From Nonomuraea guangzhouensis (lineage in GTDB: Bacteria; Actinomycetota; Actinomycetes; Streptosporangiales; Streptosporangiaceae): 64,000 bases of DNA. Position numbers and translations under genes: made by a program. The DNA lies in the NCBI RefSeq assembly GCF_019396345.1, contig NZ_JAHKRM010000016.1:212976-276975 (forward strand), in the 5' to 3' direction. Positions 51,424 through 60,318 of this stretch are shown one piece after another (the first letter of the stretch is position 1; each line of letters begins with the position of its first letter). Under the pieces are notes generated by a model. It was not told where the DNA came from, did not search any database, and worked only from the letters and a program-made list of their open reading frames with translations.

Positions 51424-52962
51424 ATGACTGATGACATCCTGCGGATGCGCGGGATCACCAAGACCTTCCCCGGAGTCAAGGCGCTGCAAGACGTCAACCT
51501 GTCCGTACGGCAGGGCGAGATCCACGCGATCTGCGGCGAGAACGGTGCCGGCAAGTCCACGCTCATGAAGGTGCTGTCGGGCGTCTACCCGCACGGCACC
51601 TACGAGGGCGAGATCTTGTTCGAGGGAGAGCCATGCCGGTTCGCCGACATCCGTGACAGCGAGCACCGCGGGATCGTCATCATCCACCAGGAGCTGGCCC
51701 TGTGCCCGCAACTGTCGATCGCCGAGAACATCTTTCTCGGCAACGAGCAGGCCAGCAATGGCCTGATCGACTGGAACCGGACCAACCACGAGGCGGCCGA
51801 GCTGCTGAAGCGGGTCGGGCTGCACGAGAACCCGGTGACGACGATCTCCGACATCGGGGTCGGCAAGCAGCAGCTCGTGGAGATCGCCAAGGCGCTGTCC
51901 AAGCGGGTGCGCCTGCTCATCCTCGACGAGCCGACGGCCGCGCTCAACGACGAGGACTCGGCGCACCTGCTCGACCTGCTGCGTGGCCTGCGTGATGAGG
52001 GCATCACGTGCGTGATCATCTCGCACAAGCTCAACGAGGTCATCGACATCGCCGACTCGATCACCATCCTGCGTGACGGCCGGACGATCGAGCGGCTCGA
52101 CATGGTCACCGACCACGTCACCGAGGGCCGCATCATCTCCGGCATGGTCGGCCGCGACCTGGAGAACCGCTTCCCGCCGCACGAGCCGAACATCGGCGAG
52201 GAGGTGCTGCGCATCGAGGACTGGACGGTGCACAGCCCCGCCCATCGCGGCCGGGTCGTGGTCTCCAACGCCAGCCTCACCCTGCGCAGGGGTGAGATCG
52301 TCGGTCTGGCGGGGCTCATGGGCGCCGGCCGGACCGAGCTGGCCATGAGCGTCTTCGGCCGCGCCTACGGCACCGACATCTCCGGCCGCATCTACAAGGA
52401 CGGCCGGCAGATCGAGATCCGGTCGGTGCAGGACGCGATCCGTCACGGCATCGCGTACGCCACCGAGGACCGCAAACGGTACGGCCTCAACCTGATCGAG
52501 GACATCAAGCGGAACGTCTCCGCCGCCGCGCTGCCGAAGCTGGCCCGGCGCGGCTGGGTCAACGACAACGAGGAATACCGGGTCGCCGACGAGTTCCGCG
52601 CGAGCATGAACATCAAGGCGCCCAGCGTGCTGAGCGTCACCGGCAAGCTCAGCGGTGGCAACCAGCAGAAGGTCGTCCTGTCGAAGTGGATCTTCACGGA
52701 CCCCGACGTGCTCATCCTGGACGAGCCGACCCGGGGCATCGACGTCGGCGCCAAGTACGAGATCTACTCGATCATCAACCGGCTCGCCGACGAGGGTAAG
52801 GCCATCCTGGTCATCTCGTCGGAGCTGCCCGAACTCCTGGGGCTGTGCGACCGGATCTACGCGTTGTCGGCCGGCCGGATCACCGGCGAGGTCCCGCGCG
52901 AGGAGGCCACGCAGGAGGGCCTCATGCAGTACATGACGAAAGGACTGGACGAGATCCGATGA
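51424..52962 (+). CDS. mmsA: Multiple-monosaccharide ABC importer ATPase, two-domain
   Basis: The product is 512 residues with tandem ATPase domains. Domain 1: Walker A GENGAGKST, signature-like GVGKQQLVEIAKAL, Walker B LLILDEPTAALN. Domain 2: degenerate Walker A GLMGAGRTE, signature LSGGNQQKVVLSKW, Walker B VLILDEPTRGID. This asymmetry is normal for CUT2 ATPases such as MmsA/GguA. The gene is 4 bp after the binding protein and overlaps the permease by 4 bp. Confidence 0.95.
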   Translation: MTDDILRMRGITKTFPGVKALQDVNLSVRQGEIHAICGENGAGKSTLMKVLSGVYPHGTYEGEILFEGEPCRFADIRDSEHRGIVIIHQELALCPQLSIAENIFLGNEQASNGLIDWNRTNHEAAELLKRVGLHENPVTTISDIGVGKQQLVEIAKALSKRVRLLILDEPTAALNDEDSAHLLDLLRGLRDEGITCVIISHKLNEVIDIADSITILRDGRTIERLDMVTDHVTEGRIISGMVGRDLENRFPPHEPNIGEEVLRIEDWTVHSPAHRGRVVVSNASLTLRRGEIVGLAGLMGAGRTELAMSVFGRAYGTDISGRIYKDGRQIEIRSVQDAIRHGIAYATEDRKRYGLNLIEDIKRNVSAAALPKLARRGWVNDNEEYRVADEFRASMNIKAPSVLSVTGKLSGGNQQKVVLSKWIFTDPDVLILDEPTRGIDVGAKYEIYSIINRLADEGKAILVISSELPELLGLCDRIYALSAGRITGEVPREEATQEGLMQYMTKGLDEIR

Positions 52963-54218
52963 GCAGCACCTCATCCACTGACGCCGGGCTGGCGCCCGCC
53001 GGCCAGGAACCGCCCCCACCGCGGGGACAGGAAAGGTCCTCGTGGCTGTCGTTCAACGTGCGGCAGAGCGGCATCTATGTCGCGTTCGCGCTGATCGTCG
53101 TGCTGTTCGCGTTCCTCACCAAGGGGGCGCTGCTCCAGCCGCAGAACATCTCCAACATCATCGTCCAGAACTCCTACGTCCTGATCCTGGCCATCGGGAT
53201 GATCCTCATCATCATCGCCGGGCACATCGACCTGTCCGTGGGATCGGTCGTGGCCGTCACCGGGGCCATCTCCGCCGTGCTGATGGTGAACTACGGCGTG
53301 CCGTGGCCGCTGGCGCTGGTCATCACGCTGGTCGCGGGCGCGCTCATCGGCGCGTGGCAGGGGTTCTGGATCGCCTACTACGGCATCCCGGCGTTCATCG
53401 TGACGCTGGCCGGCATGCTGCTGTTCCGCGCGCTCACGCTGACCGTGCTGGGCAACCAGGGCATCGGGCCGTTCCCTGACGCCGTCCGTACGCTGTCGAA
53501 CGGCTTCACCGACGGCTATCTCGGCAACATCGGGCTCGGCCCGCTGGGCGGCGCGGACCTGTTCAGCCTGCTGCTCGGCCTGGTGGCGGTGGCCGGAATG
53601 GCCGCCAGCCAGTGGCGGAGCCGGGTGGCGCGGCAGGGTTACGGCCAGAGCGTGGACCCGCTGCCGATCTTCCTGCTCCGCATCGCCGCGGCCGCCGCGG
53701 TGATCCTCGCGGTGGTGGTGCAGCTGGCCAGGTTCAAGAACCTGCCCTGGGTGCTGATCCTGCTCGCGGTGCTGGTGCTGGGCTACTCGCTGGTGACCAG
53801 CCGGGCCGTGTTCGGCCGGCGGATCTACGCCATCGGCGGCAACCTGCAGGCGGCGCTGCTGTCCGGCATCAAGGTCAAGTCCGTCGTCTTCTGGATCTTC
53901 GTGAACATGGGCGTCCTGTCCGCGCTCGCCGGGATCATCTTCGCCGGGCGGCTGAACCAGGCCGGGCCCACGGCGGGCAACTCCTTCGAGCTGGACGCGA
54001 TCGCCGCGGCGTTCATCGGCGGTGCGGCCGTCCAGGGCGGCGTCGGCAAGGTGGTCGGTGCGGTCACCGGCGGTCTGATCATGGGCGTCATCAACAACGG
54101 CATGTCGCTGATCGGCGCGCCGAGCGAGCGGGTCATGTTCGTCAAGGGCGCCGTCCTGCTCGCGGCCGTGGCCTTCGACGTGTGGACCAAGCGCCGCGCG
54201 GCGTCCGGCAGCCGCTGA
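52959..54218 (+). CDS. mmsB: Multiple-monosaccharide ABC importer permease
   Basis: The product is 419 residues, longer than normal CUT2 permeases as for MmsB/GguB. A cytoplasmic head of about 30 residues precedes ten or more membrane helices. IIIAGHIDLSVGSVVAVTGAISA and AAAFIGGAAVQGGVGKVVGA are CUT2 landmarks. The ATG overlaps the ATPase stop (ATGA). The stop codon lies inside a perfect 32-bp palindrome shared with the convergent PaaX gene. Confidence 0.94.
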   Translation: MSSTSSTDAGLAPAGQEPPPPRGQERSSWLSFNVRQSGIYVAFALIVVLFAFLTKGALLQPQNISNIIVQNSYVLILAIGMILIIIAGHIDLSVGSVVAVTGAISAVLMVNYGVPWPLALVITLVAGALIGAWQGFWIAYYGIPAFIVTLAGMLLFRALTLTVLGNQGIGPFPDAVRTLSNGFTDGYLGNIGLGPLGGADLFSLLLGLVAVAGMAASQWRSRVARQGYGQSVDPLPIFLLRIAAAAAVILAVVVQLARFKNLPWVLILLAVLVLGYSLVTSRAVFGRRIYAIGGNLQAALLSGIKVKSVVFWIFVNMGVLSALAGIIFAGRLNQAGPTAGNSFELDAIAAAFIGGAAVQGGVGKVVGAVTGGLIMGVINNGMSLIGAPSERVMFVKGAVLLAAVAFDVWTKRRAASGSR

Positions 54219-54246
54219 TCGAGCGGTCAGCTGACCGCTCGATCAG
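54215..54246. terminator. Perfect 32-bp palindrome at convergent stops
   Basis: CTGATCGAGCGGTCAG is followed at once by its exact reverse complement. The TGA of mmsB (54216-54218) and the TGA of the PaaX gene (54245-54243) are both inside. Such a structure can end transcription from both sides, though no loop or T-run is present. Confidence 0.7.
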
Positions 54247-55109
54247 CTGACCGGTGAGGTGACGGCCAGTTCGTCCAGGACGGTGTCGGCCAGCACCCTG
54301 GCGCTCGGCTCGTAGTCGCGGGCCAGGGTGTGGAACACCTGCTCGGCCCGGATCGCCGGCCAGTCGGCCGGCAGGTGTTCGGCCGGCAGGTGCGGGTCCT
54401 GGCGGACCAGCTGCAGCCAGTCGGTGTGCAGGAGAAGCTGCCGGGCCAGATCGTCGGCCGCCGAGGGGAGCGGGTTCGGTGTGTCCCAGCGGTCGAGGAA
54501 CGCCCGGTAGCGGGCGGCGATCCGCTCGGTGCTGAACGCCTTCCGCACCAGGTCGGCCGACTCGGTCGGCTTGAACGCCCGGGCCGTCATCACGGTGACG
54601 TGATCGCCGAGTTCGAGCGGGGCGAGGATGCCCCCGACGTCCTTGACACCCGGCGCGATCCACAACCCGCTCTGCAGCAGGCCGAACCCGGCCCAGATGA
54701 GCTGCGAGCGGAGGTCGTGCCGGGTGCTGCGCAGGCTGTCGGGGATCGAGAAGCCCACCAGGGTCCAGGCGCCGTCCCAGTCGCGGTTGACCGCGCCGGT
54801 CTCCCAGACCCGGCGGCGCCCGTCGTCGAGCACCTCCACCGCGTGCTCGGTGAGCCCGAAGTACATCCTGCGCCCCTGACGGTGGCGGGCCAGCAGCCCC
54901 CGCTTGACCATGCGGGTGAGCGTCGAGCGCACCGCCTCCTCGGTGACGCCGAGCCGGGCGAAGACGTCGATGACGCTGCCCGAATAGACGGCAGTGCCGC
55001 GCCCCAGGACGTAGACGCCGAGAAAGCTGAACATCAGGGACTGCGGACGGGCCGTCAGAGCGTCTGCATCGCCGAGCATCACAGCACCGAGGGTAGACGG
55101 ATCCGTCAC
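54243..55109 (-). CDS. PaaX-family transcriptional regulator
   Basis: The product is about 288 residues. The N-terminal winged helix (SLMFSFLGVYVLGRGTAVYSGSVIDVFARLGVTEEAVRSTLTRMVKRGLL in outline) and the PaaX central and C-terminal domains (GAWTLVGFSIPDSLR, ... LWIAPG) are clear. PaaX proteins sense acyl-CoA such as phenylacetyl-CoA. The start is uncertain: GTG at 55109, TTG at 55118 or ATG at 55079. It is divergent from an acyl-CoA synthetase, so it likely controls that gene and senses its product. Confidence 0.9.
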   Translation of the reverse strand: MTDPSTLGAVMLGDADALTARPQSLMFSFLGVYVLGRGTAVYSGSVIDVFARLGVTEEAVRSTLTRMVKRGLLARHRQGRRMYFGLTEHAVEVLDDGRRRVWETGAVNRDWDGAWTLVGFSIPDSLRSTRHDLRSQLIWAGFGLLQSGLWIAPGVKDVGGILAPLELGDHVTVMTARAFKPTESADLVRKAFSTERIAARYRAFLDRWDTPNPLPSAADDLARQLLLHTDWLQLVRQDPHLPAEHLPADWPAIRAEQVFHTLARDYEPSARVLADTVLDELAVTSPVS

Positions 55110-55143
55110 GGTCGGCAAAACTCTGACTCAGGTTGAGAAACTG

Positions 55144-55179
55144 CCCCATGTAAATGGGGTAGGTATCGGACTGACCGAT
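55144..55179. promoter_or_regulatory. Two inverted repeats between the PaaX and acyl-CoA synthetase genes
   Basis: CCCCAT-GTAA-ATGGGG (55144-55159) and ATCGG-ACTGA-CCGAT (55165-55179) lie in the 88-bp divergent gap, just upstream of the synthetase start. They are good candidates for PaaX or TetR-type binding and could serve both genes. Confidence 0.5.
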
Positions 55180-55197
55180 GCGAGAGGCCGTACGCCC

Positions 55198-56688
55198 ATG
55201 GAGAACGCGGGAGTGGGAGGGTGGCCGGCTCGCCGGGCCCAGATGACGCCGGACCGTACGGCGTTCGTCTTCGAAGGCCGGGCGGTCACCTACGCCGAGG
55301 TGCACGAGCGGACGACGAAGCTGGCCGCGCGCCTGCGTGCGGCCGGGGTGGGGGCCGGAGACCGGGTCGCCTACCTCGGCCCGAACCACCCCGCTCTCGC
55401 GGAGACCATGTTCGCCACGCACCTGCTCGGCGCGATCTTCGTGCCGCTGAACTTCCGGCTGACCGCGCCTGAGATCGGCTACATGCTGGACGACTGCGGC
55501 CCGGCCGTCCTGATCCACGCGCCCGAGTGCGCCGAGGTGGTCCGGGCGCTCTCCGGCACCACCGCCCTGCTCGTGCCGGACGTCGAGAGCTGGCTGGCCG
55601 AGGGTGATTCCGCGCCGATCGACGTACGGGTCGGGCTGGACGACCTCGCGCTCATCCTCTACACCTCCGGCACCACCGGGCGGCCCAAAGGCGCCCTGCT
55701 CAGCCACGCCAACCTGGTGTGGAACACCTTCAACATGCTGATCGGCGTCGACGTGACGAGCGACGAGATGACGCTGATCAGCGCGCCGCTCTTCCACGTC
55801 GCCGCGCTGAACCAGACGCTGCTGCCGACGTTCGCCAAGGGCGGCTGCTCGGTGATCATGCCGTCCTGGGACGTGGACGCGTGCTACGAGCTCATCGAGA
55901 AGCACCGCATCACCTGGATGTTCGGTGTCACGACGATGTTCGCCGCGTTCGCCCGGTCGCCGAGGTGGGCCACGGCCGACCTGTCGTCGCTGCGCAACCT
56001 GATGTCGGGCGGCGCGCCGATCCCGGCCGCGCTCATCCGTGTCTACCAGGAGCGGGGCCTGGTGTTCTGCCAGGGCTACGGGCTCACCGAGACGGCGCCG
56101 GGCGCGACCTTCCTGGAGGCCGGGCAGAGCGTGCGCAAGGTGGGCTCGGCCGGGGTCCCCGTGTTCTTCACCAACGTACGCGTGGTCCGGCCCGACCTCA
56201 CCGGCACGGCCGTCGGCGAGCCGGGCGAGGTGCTGGTCCAGGGGCCGAACGTGACTCCCGGCTACTGGCAGAACCCCGAGGCGACCGAGGCGGCGTTCGT
56301 GGCGGGCGGCTGGCTCCGTACGGGCGACATCGGCGCGTTCGACGACGAGGGCCACCTGCACCTCGTGGACCGGGTCAAGGACATGTACATCTCGGGCGGA
56401 GAGAACGTCTATCCGGCGGAGGTCGAAGGCGTGCTGTTCGAGCACCCGGCCGTGGCGGAGGCGGCGGTCGTGGGGGTGCCGGACGTCACCTGGGGCGAGG
56501 TCGGGCGGGCGTTCGTGGTCTGCCGGGCGGCCGTCACCGGCGAGGAACTGCGGGAGTTCCTCGACGGGCGGCTGGCCAGATACAAGATCCCGCGCTACTT
56601 CGACCTGGTGGACGACCTGCCCCGGACCGGCTCGGGAAAGCTCCAGAAGGCCGCGCTGCGGGGCCGCCCGCTCAACCGGCCAGGCTGA
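55198..56688 (+). CDS. Acyl-CoA synthetase (AMP-forming)
   Basis: The product is 496 residues. The AMP-binding core motif is ILYTSGTTGRPKGA (about 155-168), YGLTETAP is the A5 motif, GWLRTGDIGAFDDEGHL the A7-A8 hinge, and GSGKLQK near the end holds the adenylation Lys. It loads a fatty or aromatic acid on CoA. GAGAGG precedes the ATG at 55198. Control by the divergent PaaX suggests an aromatic or medium-chain acid substrate; this is inference. Confidence 0.93.
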   Translation: MENAGVGGWPARRAQMTPDRTAFVFEGRAVTYAEVHERTTKLAARLRAAGVGAGDRVAYLGPNHPALAETMFATHLLGAIFVPLNFRLTAPEIGYMLDDCGPAVLIHAPECAEVVRALSGTTALLVPDVESWLAEGDSAPIDVRVGLDDLALILYTSGTTGRPKGALLSHANLVWNTFNMLIGVDVTSDEMTLISAPLFHVAALNQTLLPTFAKGGCSVIMPSWDVDACYELIEKHRITWMFGVTTMFAAFARSPRWATADLSSLRNLMSGGAPIPAALIRVYQERGLVFCQGYGLTETAPGATFLEAGQSVRKVGSAGVPVFFTNVRVVRPDLTGTAVGEPGEVLVQGPNVTPGYWQNPEATEAAFVAGGWLRTGDIGAFDDEGHLHLVDRVKDMYISGGENVYPAEVEGVLFEHPAVAEAAVVGVPDVTWGEVGRAFVVCRAAVTGEELREFLDGRLARYKIPRYFDLVDDLPRTGSGKLQKAALRGRPLNRPG

Positions 56689-56775
56689 GACGCCGGACGG
56701 ATGTCACACTCGGCAGGCCCACCCGGCTCTATGGAGGTGATCGCACATAGATAGGCCCCAGTGAAAGGCCGTGCC

Positions 56776-57630
56776 ATGTTCCTCGTAACCGGAGCCACGG
56801 GCGTCGTCGGACGTCCCCTCGTTCAGCTGCTCGTCAGCCAGGGCGCCAAGGTCCGCGCGGTCACCCGTGACCCGCAGGCGGCCGGTCTGCCCGACGGGGT
56901 CGAGGTCGTGGAGGCCGACCCCGCACTGCCCAGCTCGCTGGCCTCCTGCCTGGACGGCGTCACCGGCCTCTTCCTCCACCCGCGCGCCGTGGGACTCGCC
57001 GCCCCCGAACTGCTGGCACTGGCCAAGGAGCGTGGGGTGACCCGGGTGGCCGTGCTCTCCGCGGAGAATGTCGACGACGACCTCGATCACCAGCCGTCCC
57101 GGTTCAACGGGGACCGGAACAAGGAGGTTGAGGCCGCCGCCGTCGCCAGTGGCTTGGAATGGGTGAGCCTGCGGGCCAGTTCCTTCGCGATCAACACGCT
57201 CGTGGCGTGGGGCGGCCAGATCCGCGCCGGTGACGTCGTCCGGGGGGCGTACGCGAACTTCTCCGAAGCGCTCATCGACGAGCGCGACCTGGCCGAGGTC
57301 GGCGTCCGCGCGCTGCTCTCCGATGACCTGGTGGGCAGGAAGCTTCATCTGACAGGGCCGCGGTCCCTGACGCACGAGGAACTGGTCGCCACCCTCGGTG
57401 AGGTGCTCGGCAGGCCGCTGCGGTTCCAGGAGCTGCCGCCGGAGGCCGTCAGGCAGGGCATGGTCGGGATGGGCATGAACGAGGCGTTCGTGGTGGCCCT
57501 GCTCGCCAGGTACGCCCGTGGCGCCGGCCGGCCCGCGCTGGTCACCGACGAGGTGGACAAGGCCCTCGGCCGTCCCGCGCGCACCTGGACGGAATGGGCC
57601 ACCGACCACGCCGCCGCCTTCCACGCCTGA
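56776..57630 (+). CDS. NmrA-like NAD(P)-binding protein
   Basis: The product is 284 residues. MFLVTGATGVVGRPLVQLL holds the GxxGxxG nucleotide-binding loop. The body is typical of atypical SDRs of the NmrA/HSCARG group (VAVLSAENVDDD, ... GRPLRFQELPPE). No classical YxxxK is seen, so it may be a redox sensor or quinone reductase. AAAGG precedes the ATG at 56776; a GTG at 56761 is possible. The membrane protein gene follows after 33 bp. Confidence 0.88.
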   Translation: MFLVTGATGVVGRPLVQLLVSQGAKVRAVTRDPQAAGLPDGVEVVEADPALPSSLASCLDGVTGLFLHPRAVGLAAPELLALAKERGVTRVAVLSAENVDDDLDHQPSRFNGDRNKEVEAAAVASGLEWVSLRASSFAINTLVAWGGQIRAGDVVRGAYANFSEALIDERDLAEVGVRALLSDDLVGRKLHLTGPRSLTHEELVATLGEVLGRPLRFQELPPEAVRQGMVGMGMNEAFVVALLARYARGAGRPALVTDEVDKALGRPARTWTEWATDHAAAFHA

Positions 57631-57663
57631 CACCCGACAACCCAGAACTCGAAGGAGTACGTC

Positions 57664-58077
57664 ATGGCAGGTGAACACGTGCTCGACGCGGTCGGGCCGA
57701 ACACGACGCCGCGCTTCTTTCCCACCATGCGGATAACCGTGATCTTGCAGGCGGCCGCCATGTTGACGCAGGCGATCACGGCCGGCCTGTTGATGTCCTC
57801 GCCCGATGGCCGGGCGCTGCACGGCGTCACGGCGGTGGTGGCCGTGGCCGCAGGAGCGATCCAGCTCCTCATGGCGATCCTGGTGTGGCGTCCGGGCGGC
57901 GGCTCGCCGCGATACGTCGTCAACAGTACGTTCTTGCTGGTTCTGACGCTGGCGGAGGCGGCGCTCGGTGACACGCATGTCCCGGCGGTCCACGTGCCTC
58001 TTGGCGTGCTGCTGTTCGGCGGGAGTGTCGTCCTGCTGTCGCGGGTCTGGTCACGCGCCGCCGCCATGGACAGGTAG
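57664..58077 (+). CDS. Small four-helix membrane protein
   Basis: The product is 137 residues. Four hydrophobic helices (ITVILQAAAMLTQAITAGLL, VTAVVAVAAGAIQLLMAILVW, FLLVLTLAEAALG, PLGVLLFGGSVVLLSRV) follow a 20-residue head. A GAAGGAG sits well before the ATG at 57664. No family recognised. It is probably cotranscribed with the NAD(P)-binding gene and followed closely by an ArsR regulator. Confidence 0.75.
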   Translation: MAGEHVLDAVGPNTTPRFFPTMRITVILQAAAMLTQAITAGLLMSSPDGRALHGVTAVVAVAAGAIQLLMAILVWRPGGGSPRYVVNSTFLLVLTLAEAALGDTHVPAVHVPLGVLLFGGSVVLLSRVWSRAAAMDR

Positions 58078-58101
58078 TTAGCTAATTGCCACAATGCCTT
58101 C

Positions 58102-58404
58102 GTGGTGGATGTGGATCTGGTCAAAGCGTTGGCCAACGACAAGCGGCTGCTGATCCTCGATTGGCTGCGTGAGCCCGAGCGGCACTTTCCGCCGCAGCGT
58201 GACGGTGACCTGGTCGATGACGGGGTCTGCTCGCTGTTCATCGCGGAGAAGCTCGGGGTGAGCCAGCCGACCTGCGGCGGGCATCTGAAGGTGCTCAGCG
58301 CGGCGGGGCTGGTGCGCGGCAAGAAGATCAAACAGTGGGTGTTCTACCAGCGGGACGAGGAGCGGATCGCGGCGGCCAAGGAGTCGCTGGGCGGCGACTG
58401 GTGA
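58102..58404 (+). CDS. ArsR-family regulator
   Basis: The product is 100 residues, a small winged helix: LVKALANDKRLLILDWL, then VCSLFIAEKLGVSQPTCGGHLKVLSAAGLVRGKKIKQWVFYQRD in outline. CxxxF and a Cys in the recognition helix (SQPTCGGH) might bind metal or thiol but are not a known metal set. The start is GTG at 58102, 24 bp after the membrane protein stop. TTAGCTAA (58078-58085) just upstream may be its own operator. Confidence 0.85.
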   Translation: MVDVDLVKALANDKRLLILDWLREPERHFPPQRDGDLVDDGVCSLFIAEKLGVSQPTCGGHLKVLSAAGLVRGKKIKQWVFYQRDEERIAAAKESLGGDW

Positions 58405-58869
58405 TCCACCGGCCGGACGCTGACCGCGGATCCGCACCTGGGAGTACGCGATGGACGCGGGCCGGAGAGGCTGTGAGCGGTCGCCCCGGCCCGAGTCGAC
58501 GCGGCGCGCCGTCACAGGCAGGGGACGATCTGATGGGCTGGACCGCCGACCCGGGTCCAGTTGGTGCCGCCGATCCACTTTTGACGTGCTCCTGGCCCTG
58601 GAGGGGCGAGGATTCCCGTGCTGCTGACGCAGCAGTTCATGCCGCGTAAGCAGCACGAGCTGTGGAACAGGATGCTTGACGCTTCACCGACCCGCCTACC
58701 GGCAAGTCTCCACGTCCTGTCACCGCCCGTCCGGCGGCCTCGTTGCACCGATGAATCCAGGAAGTGATCTCACGGCCAGCTTGGTTATCGCTCGCCAGTT
58801 CGACTACGGAAACCTTACCGTACGCAGTTGAGGCATTGCAAGCAGTTCCGTTCCCTGCACGCTCGCGCC
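58405..58869. other. 465-bp region without a recognisable gene
   Basis: Between the ArsR stop and the stop of the DJ-1/AraC gene. Open frames exist on both strands but none has a domain or a good ribosome site. A minus-strand string (REITSWIHRCNEA) looks protein-like but is broken by stops. It might be remains of a lost gene. Confidence 0.35.
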
Positions 58870-59916
58870 TCAGAGAGCACCCATGCGCAGGCTTACACCA
58901 TCCCGCCTGAAGATGGGAGAACTGGCCCGCATCTCGTTAGCCGCCGCCGCGGTCAGGGGGTTGGTCCGGGCGCGCAGGTGGAAGGCGCGCCGGTACGCGG
59001 CGGGGGTGGTGCGCAGGACGTCGTGGAAGCGGCGGCGGAGGTTCGTGGCCGAGGAGAGGCCGACCCGGGCGGCGATCGCGTCCACGGACAGGTCCGTCTC
59101 CTCCAGCAGTGCTCGCGCCCCGGCGATCCGCTGCGCGAGCACCCACTGACCGGGACTGGTGCCGAGCTGGGCGGCGAACATCCGGGCCAGCGTCCGGGCC
59201 GACACACCGGCGCGGGCCGCCAGGTCGTCGACGGTCAGCGGTTCGCCGAGCCGCTCCGCGGCCCAGCCCAGCAAGGGGGCGAGGGAGTCGGGCACCCGGG
59301 CCCGCGACGGCGCGATGGCGTACTGGAGCTGCCCGCCCTCCCGGTGCGGCGGCATGACCATGTGGCGGGCCACCTTCGCGGCGTACGCGGCCCCGTGGTC
59401 GGCCCGGACGAGATGCAGGCACAGGTCGATCCCCGCGCTGGTGCCGGCGCTGGTGGCCACGTCGCCGTGGTCCACGTACAGCACGTCGGAATCGACGGTG
59501 ACGGCGGGGAAGCGTTCGGCGAGCTCGGCCGTCAGCCGCCAGTGGGTGGTGGCCCGCCGCCCGTCGAGCAGCCCGGCCTGCGCCAGGACGAACGCGCCCG
59601 AGCAGATGGCGGCGATCCGCGCGCCCCGCGTGTACGCCCGGCGCAGCGCGGAGAGCACGGCCGCCGGGGCCGTACGGGTCTGCCAGCCCGGGATGACGAC
59701 CGTGTCGGCGCTCTCCAAAGCGGTCAGACCCTCGGTGACTGTGATCGAGTAACCGGCCAGGGTGGGCACCGGTCCCGGGGTCTCGGCGCAGACGCGGAAG
59801 TCGTAGTGGCGGGCGAGCCCCGGCCGTACGGTGGCGAACACCTCTGCGGCGCAGCTCAGCTCGAACGTCGCCAGCGGCGGGCTGGCCAGCGCGACGACAC
59901 GGTGCTCTGACGACAT
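58870..59916 (-). CDS. GlxA-type regulator: DJ-1/PfpI domain plus AraC helix-turn-helix
   Basis: The product is 348 residues. Residues about 1-180 form the DJ-1/PfpI (GATase1-like) domain with nucleophile-elbow Cys in AAICSGAFVLAQAG. Residues about 215-320 form the AraC-type double helix-turn-helix (VDDLAARAGVSARTLARMF ... VGLSSATNLRRRFHDVL). The ATG at 59916 (MSSEHRVVALA) fits relatives; one at 59934 is possible. It is divergent from a cupin gene, which may be its target. Confidence 0.9.
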   Translation of the reverse strand: MSSEHRVVALASPPLATFELSCAAEVFATVRPGLARHYDFRVCAETPGPVPTLAGYSITVTEGLTALESADTVVIPGWQTRTAPAAVLSALRRAYTRGARIAAICSGAFVLAQAGLLDGRRATTHWRLTAELAERFPAVTVDSDVLYVDHGDVATSAGTSAGIDLCLHLVRADHGAAYAAKVARHMVMPPHREGGQLQYAIAPSRARVPDSLAPLLGWAAERLGEPLTVDDLAARAGVSARTLARMFAAQLGTSPGQWVLAQRIAGARALLEETDLSVDAIAARVGLSSATNLRRRFHDVLRTTPAAYRRAFHLRARTNPLTAAAANEMRASSPIFRRDGVSLRMGAL

Positions 59917-59987
59917 GGCAGAAAAGTACTCCATGACGTCTTTTCTGGCACTGGGTGGGCGCCGGTCGGCTCGTCAGGATGGCGGGC

Positions 59988-60302
59988 ATGGAACCAGAAG
60001 CGCAGGCAGTGCACATCGACGATGTCGTACCGGTGGAGGTGTCGCCCGGCATCGTCAGGAGGCGTCTCACCGCGACCGAGGGGGCCCGGGGCTGGCTCAT
60101 CGACTTCGCCCCCGGCACGCAGTGGCCCGAGGTCGACGTACACGAGGGGGAGGAGCGCTACTACGTGCTCAGCGGTGAGGTGATCGAGGGCGAGACGCGG
60201 TACGAAGCGGGGACCTACGTGGTGTTCGCCGCGGGCAGCCGACACCAGCCGCGGACCGAGACGGGAGCGCGCATGCTGGGGATCAACCTCCTGCCCAAGT
60301 GA
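59988..60302 (+). CDS. Cupin-domain protein
   Basis: The product is 104 residues, mostly one cupin barrel: DVHEGEERYYVLSGEV (motif 1; His and Glu ligands) and AGSRHQPRTETGARMLGINL (motif 2; His). A GGATGG lies just before the ATG at 59988; an ATG at 59979 and a GTG at 59955 are alternatives. It is divergent from the GlxA-type regulator and followed after 16 bp by the phosphatase gene. Activity unknown. Confidence 0.85.
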   Translation: MEPEAQAVHIDDVVPVEVSPGIVRRRLTATEGARGWLIDFAPGTQWPEVDVHEGEERYYVLSGEVIEGETRYEAGTYVVFAAGSRHQPRTETGARMLGINLLPK

Positions 60303-60318
60303 GCGCCAGAATGGGGAC

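Noticed and set aside
58405..58869. Transposase remnant in the gap after the ArsR gene
   Set aside because: A few protein-like words on the minus strand are broken by stops and match no transposase pattern that I know.
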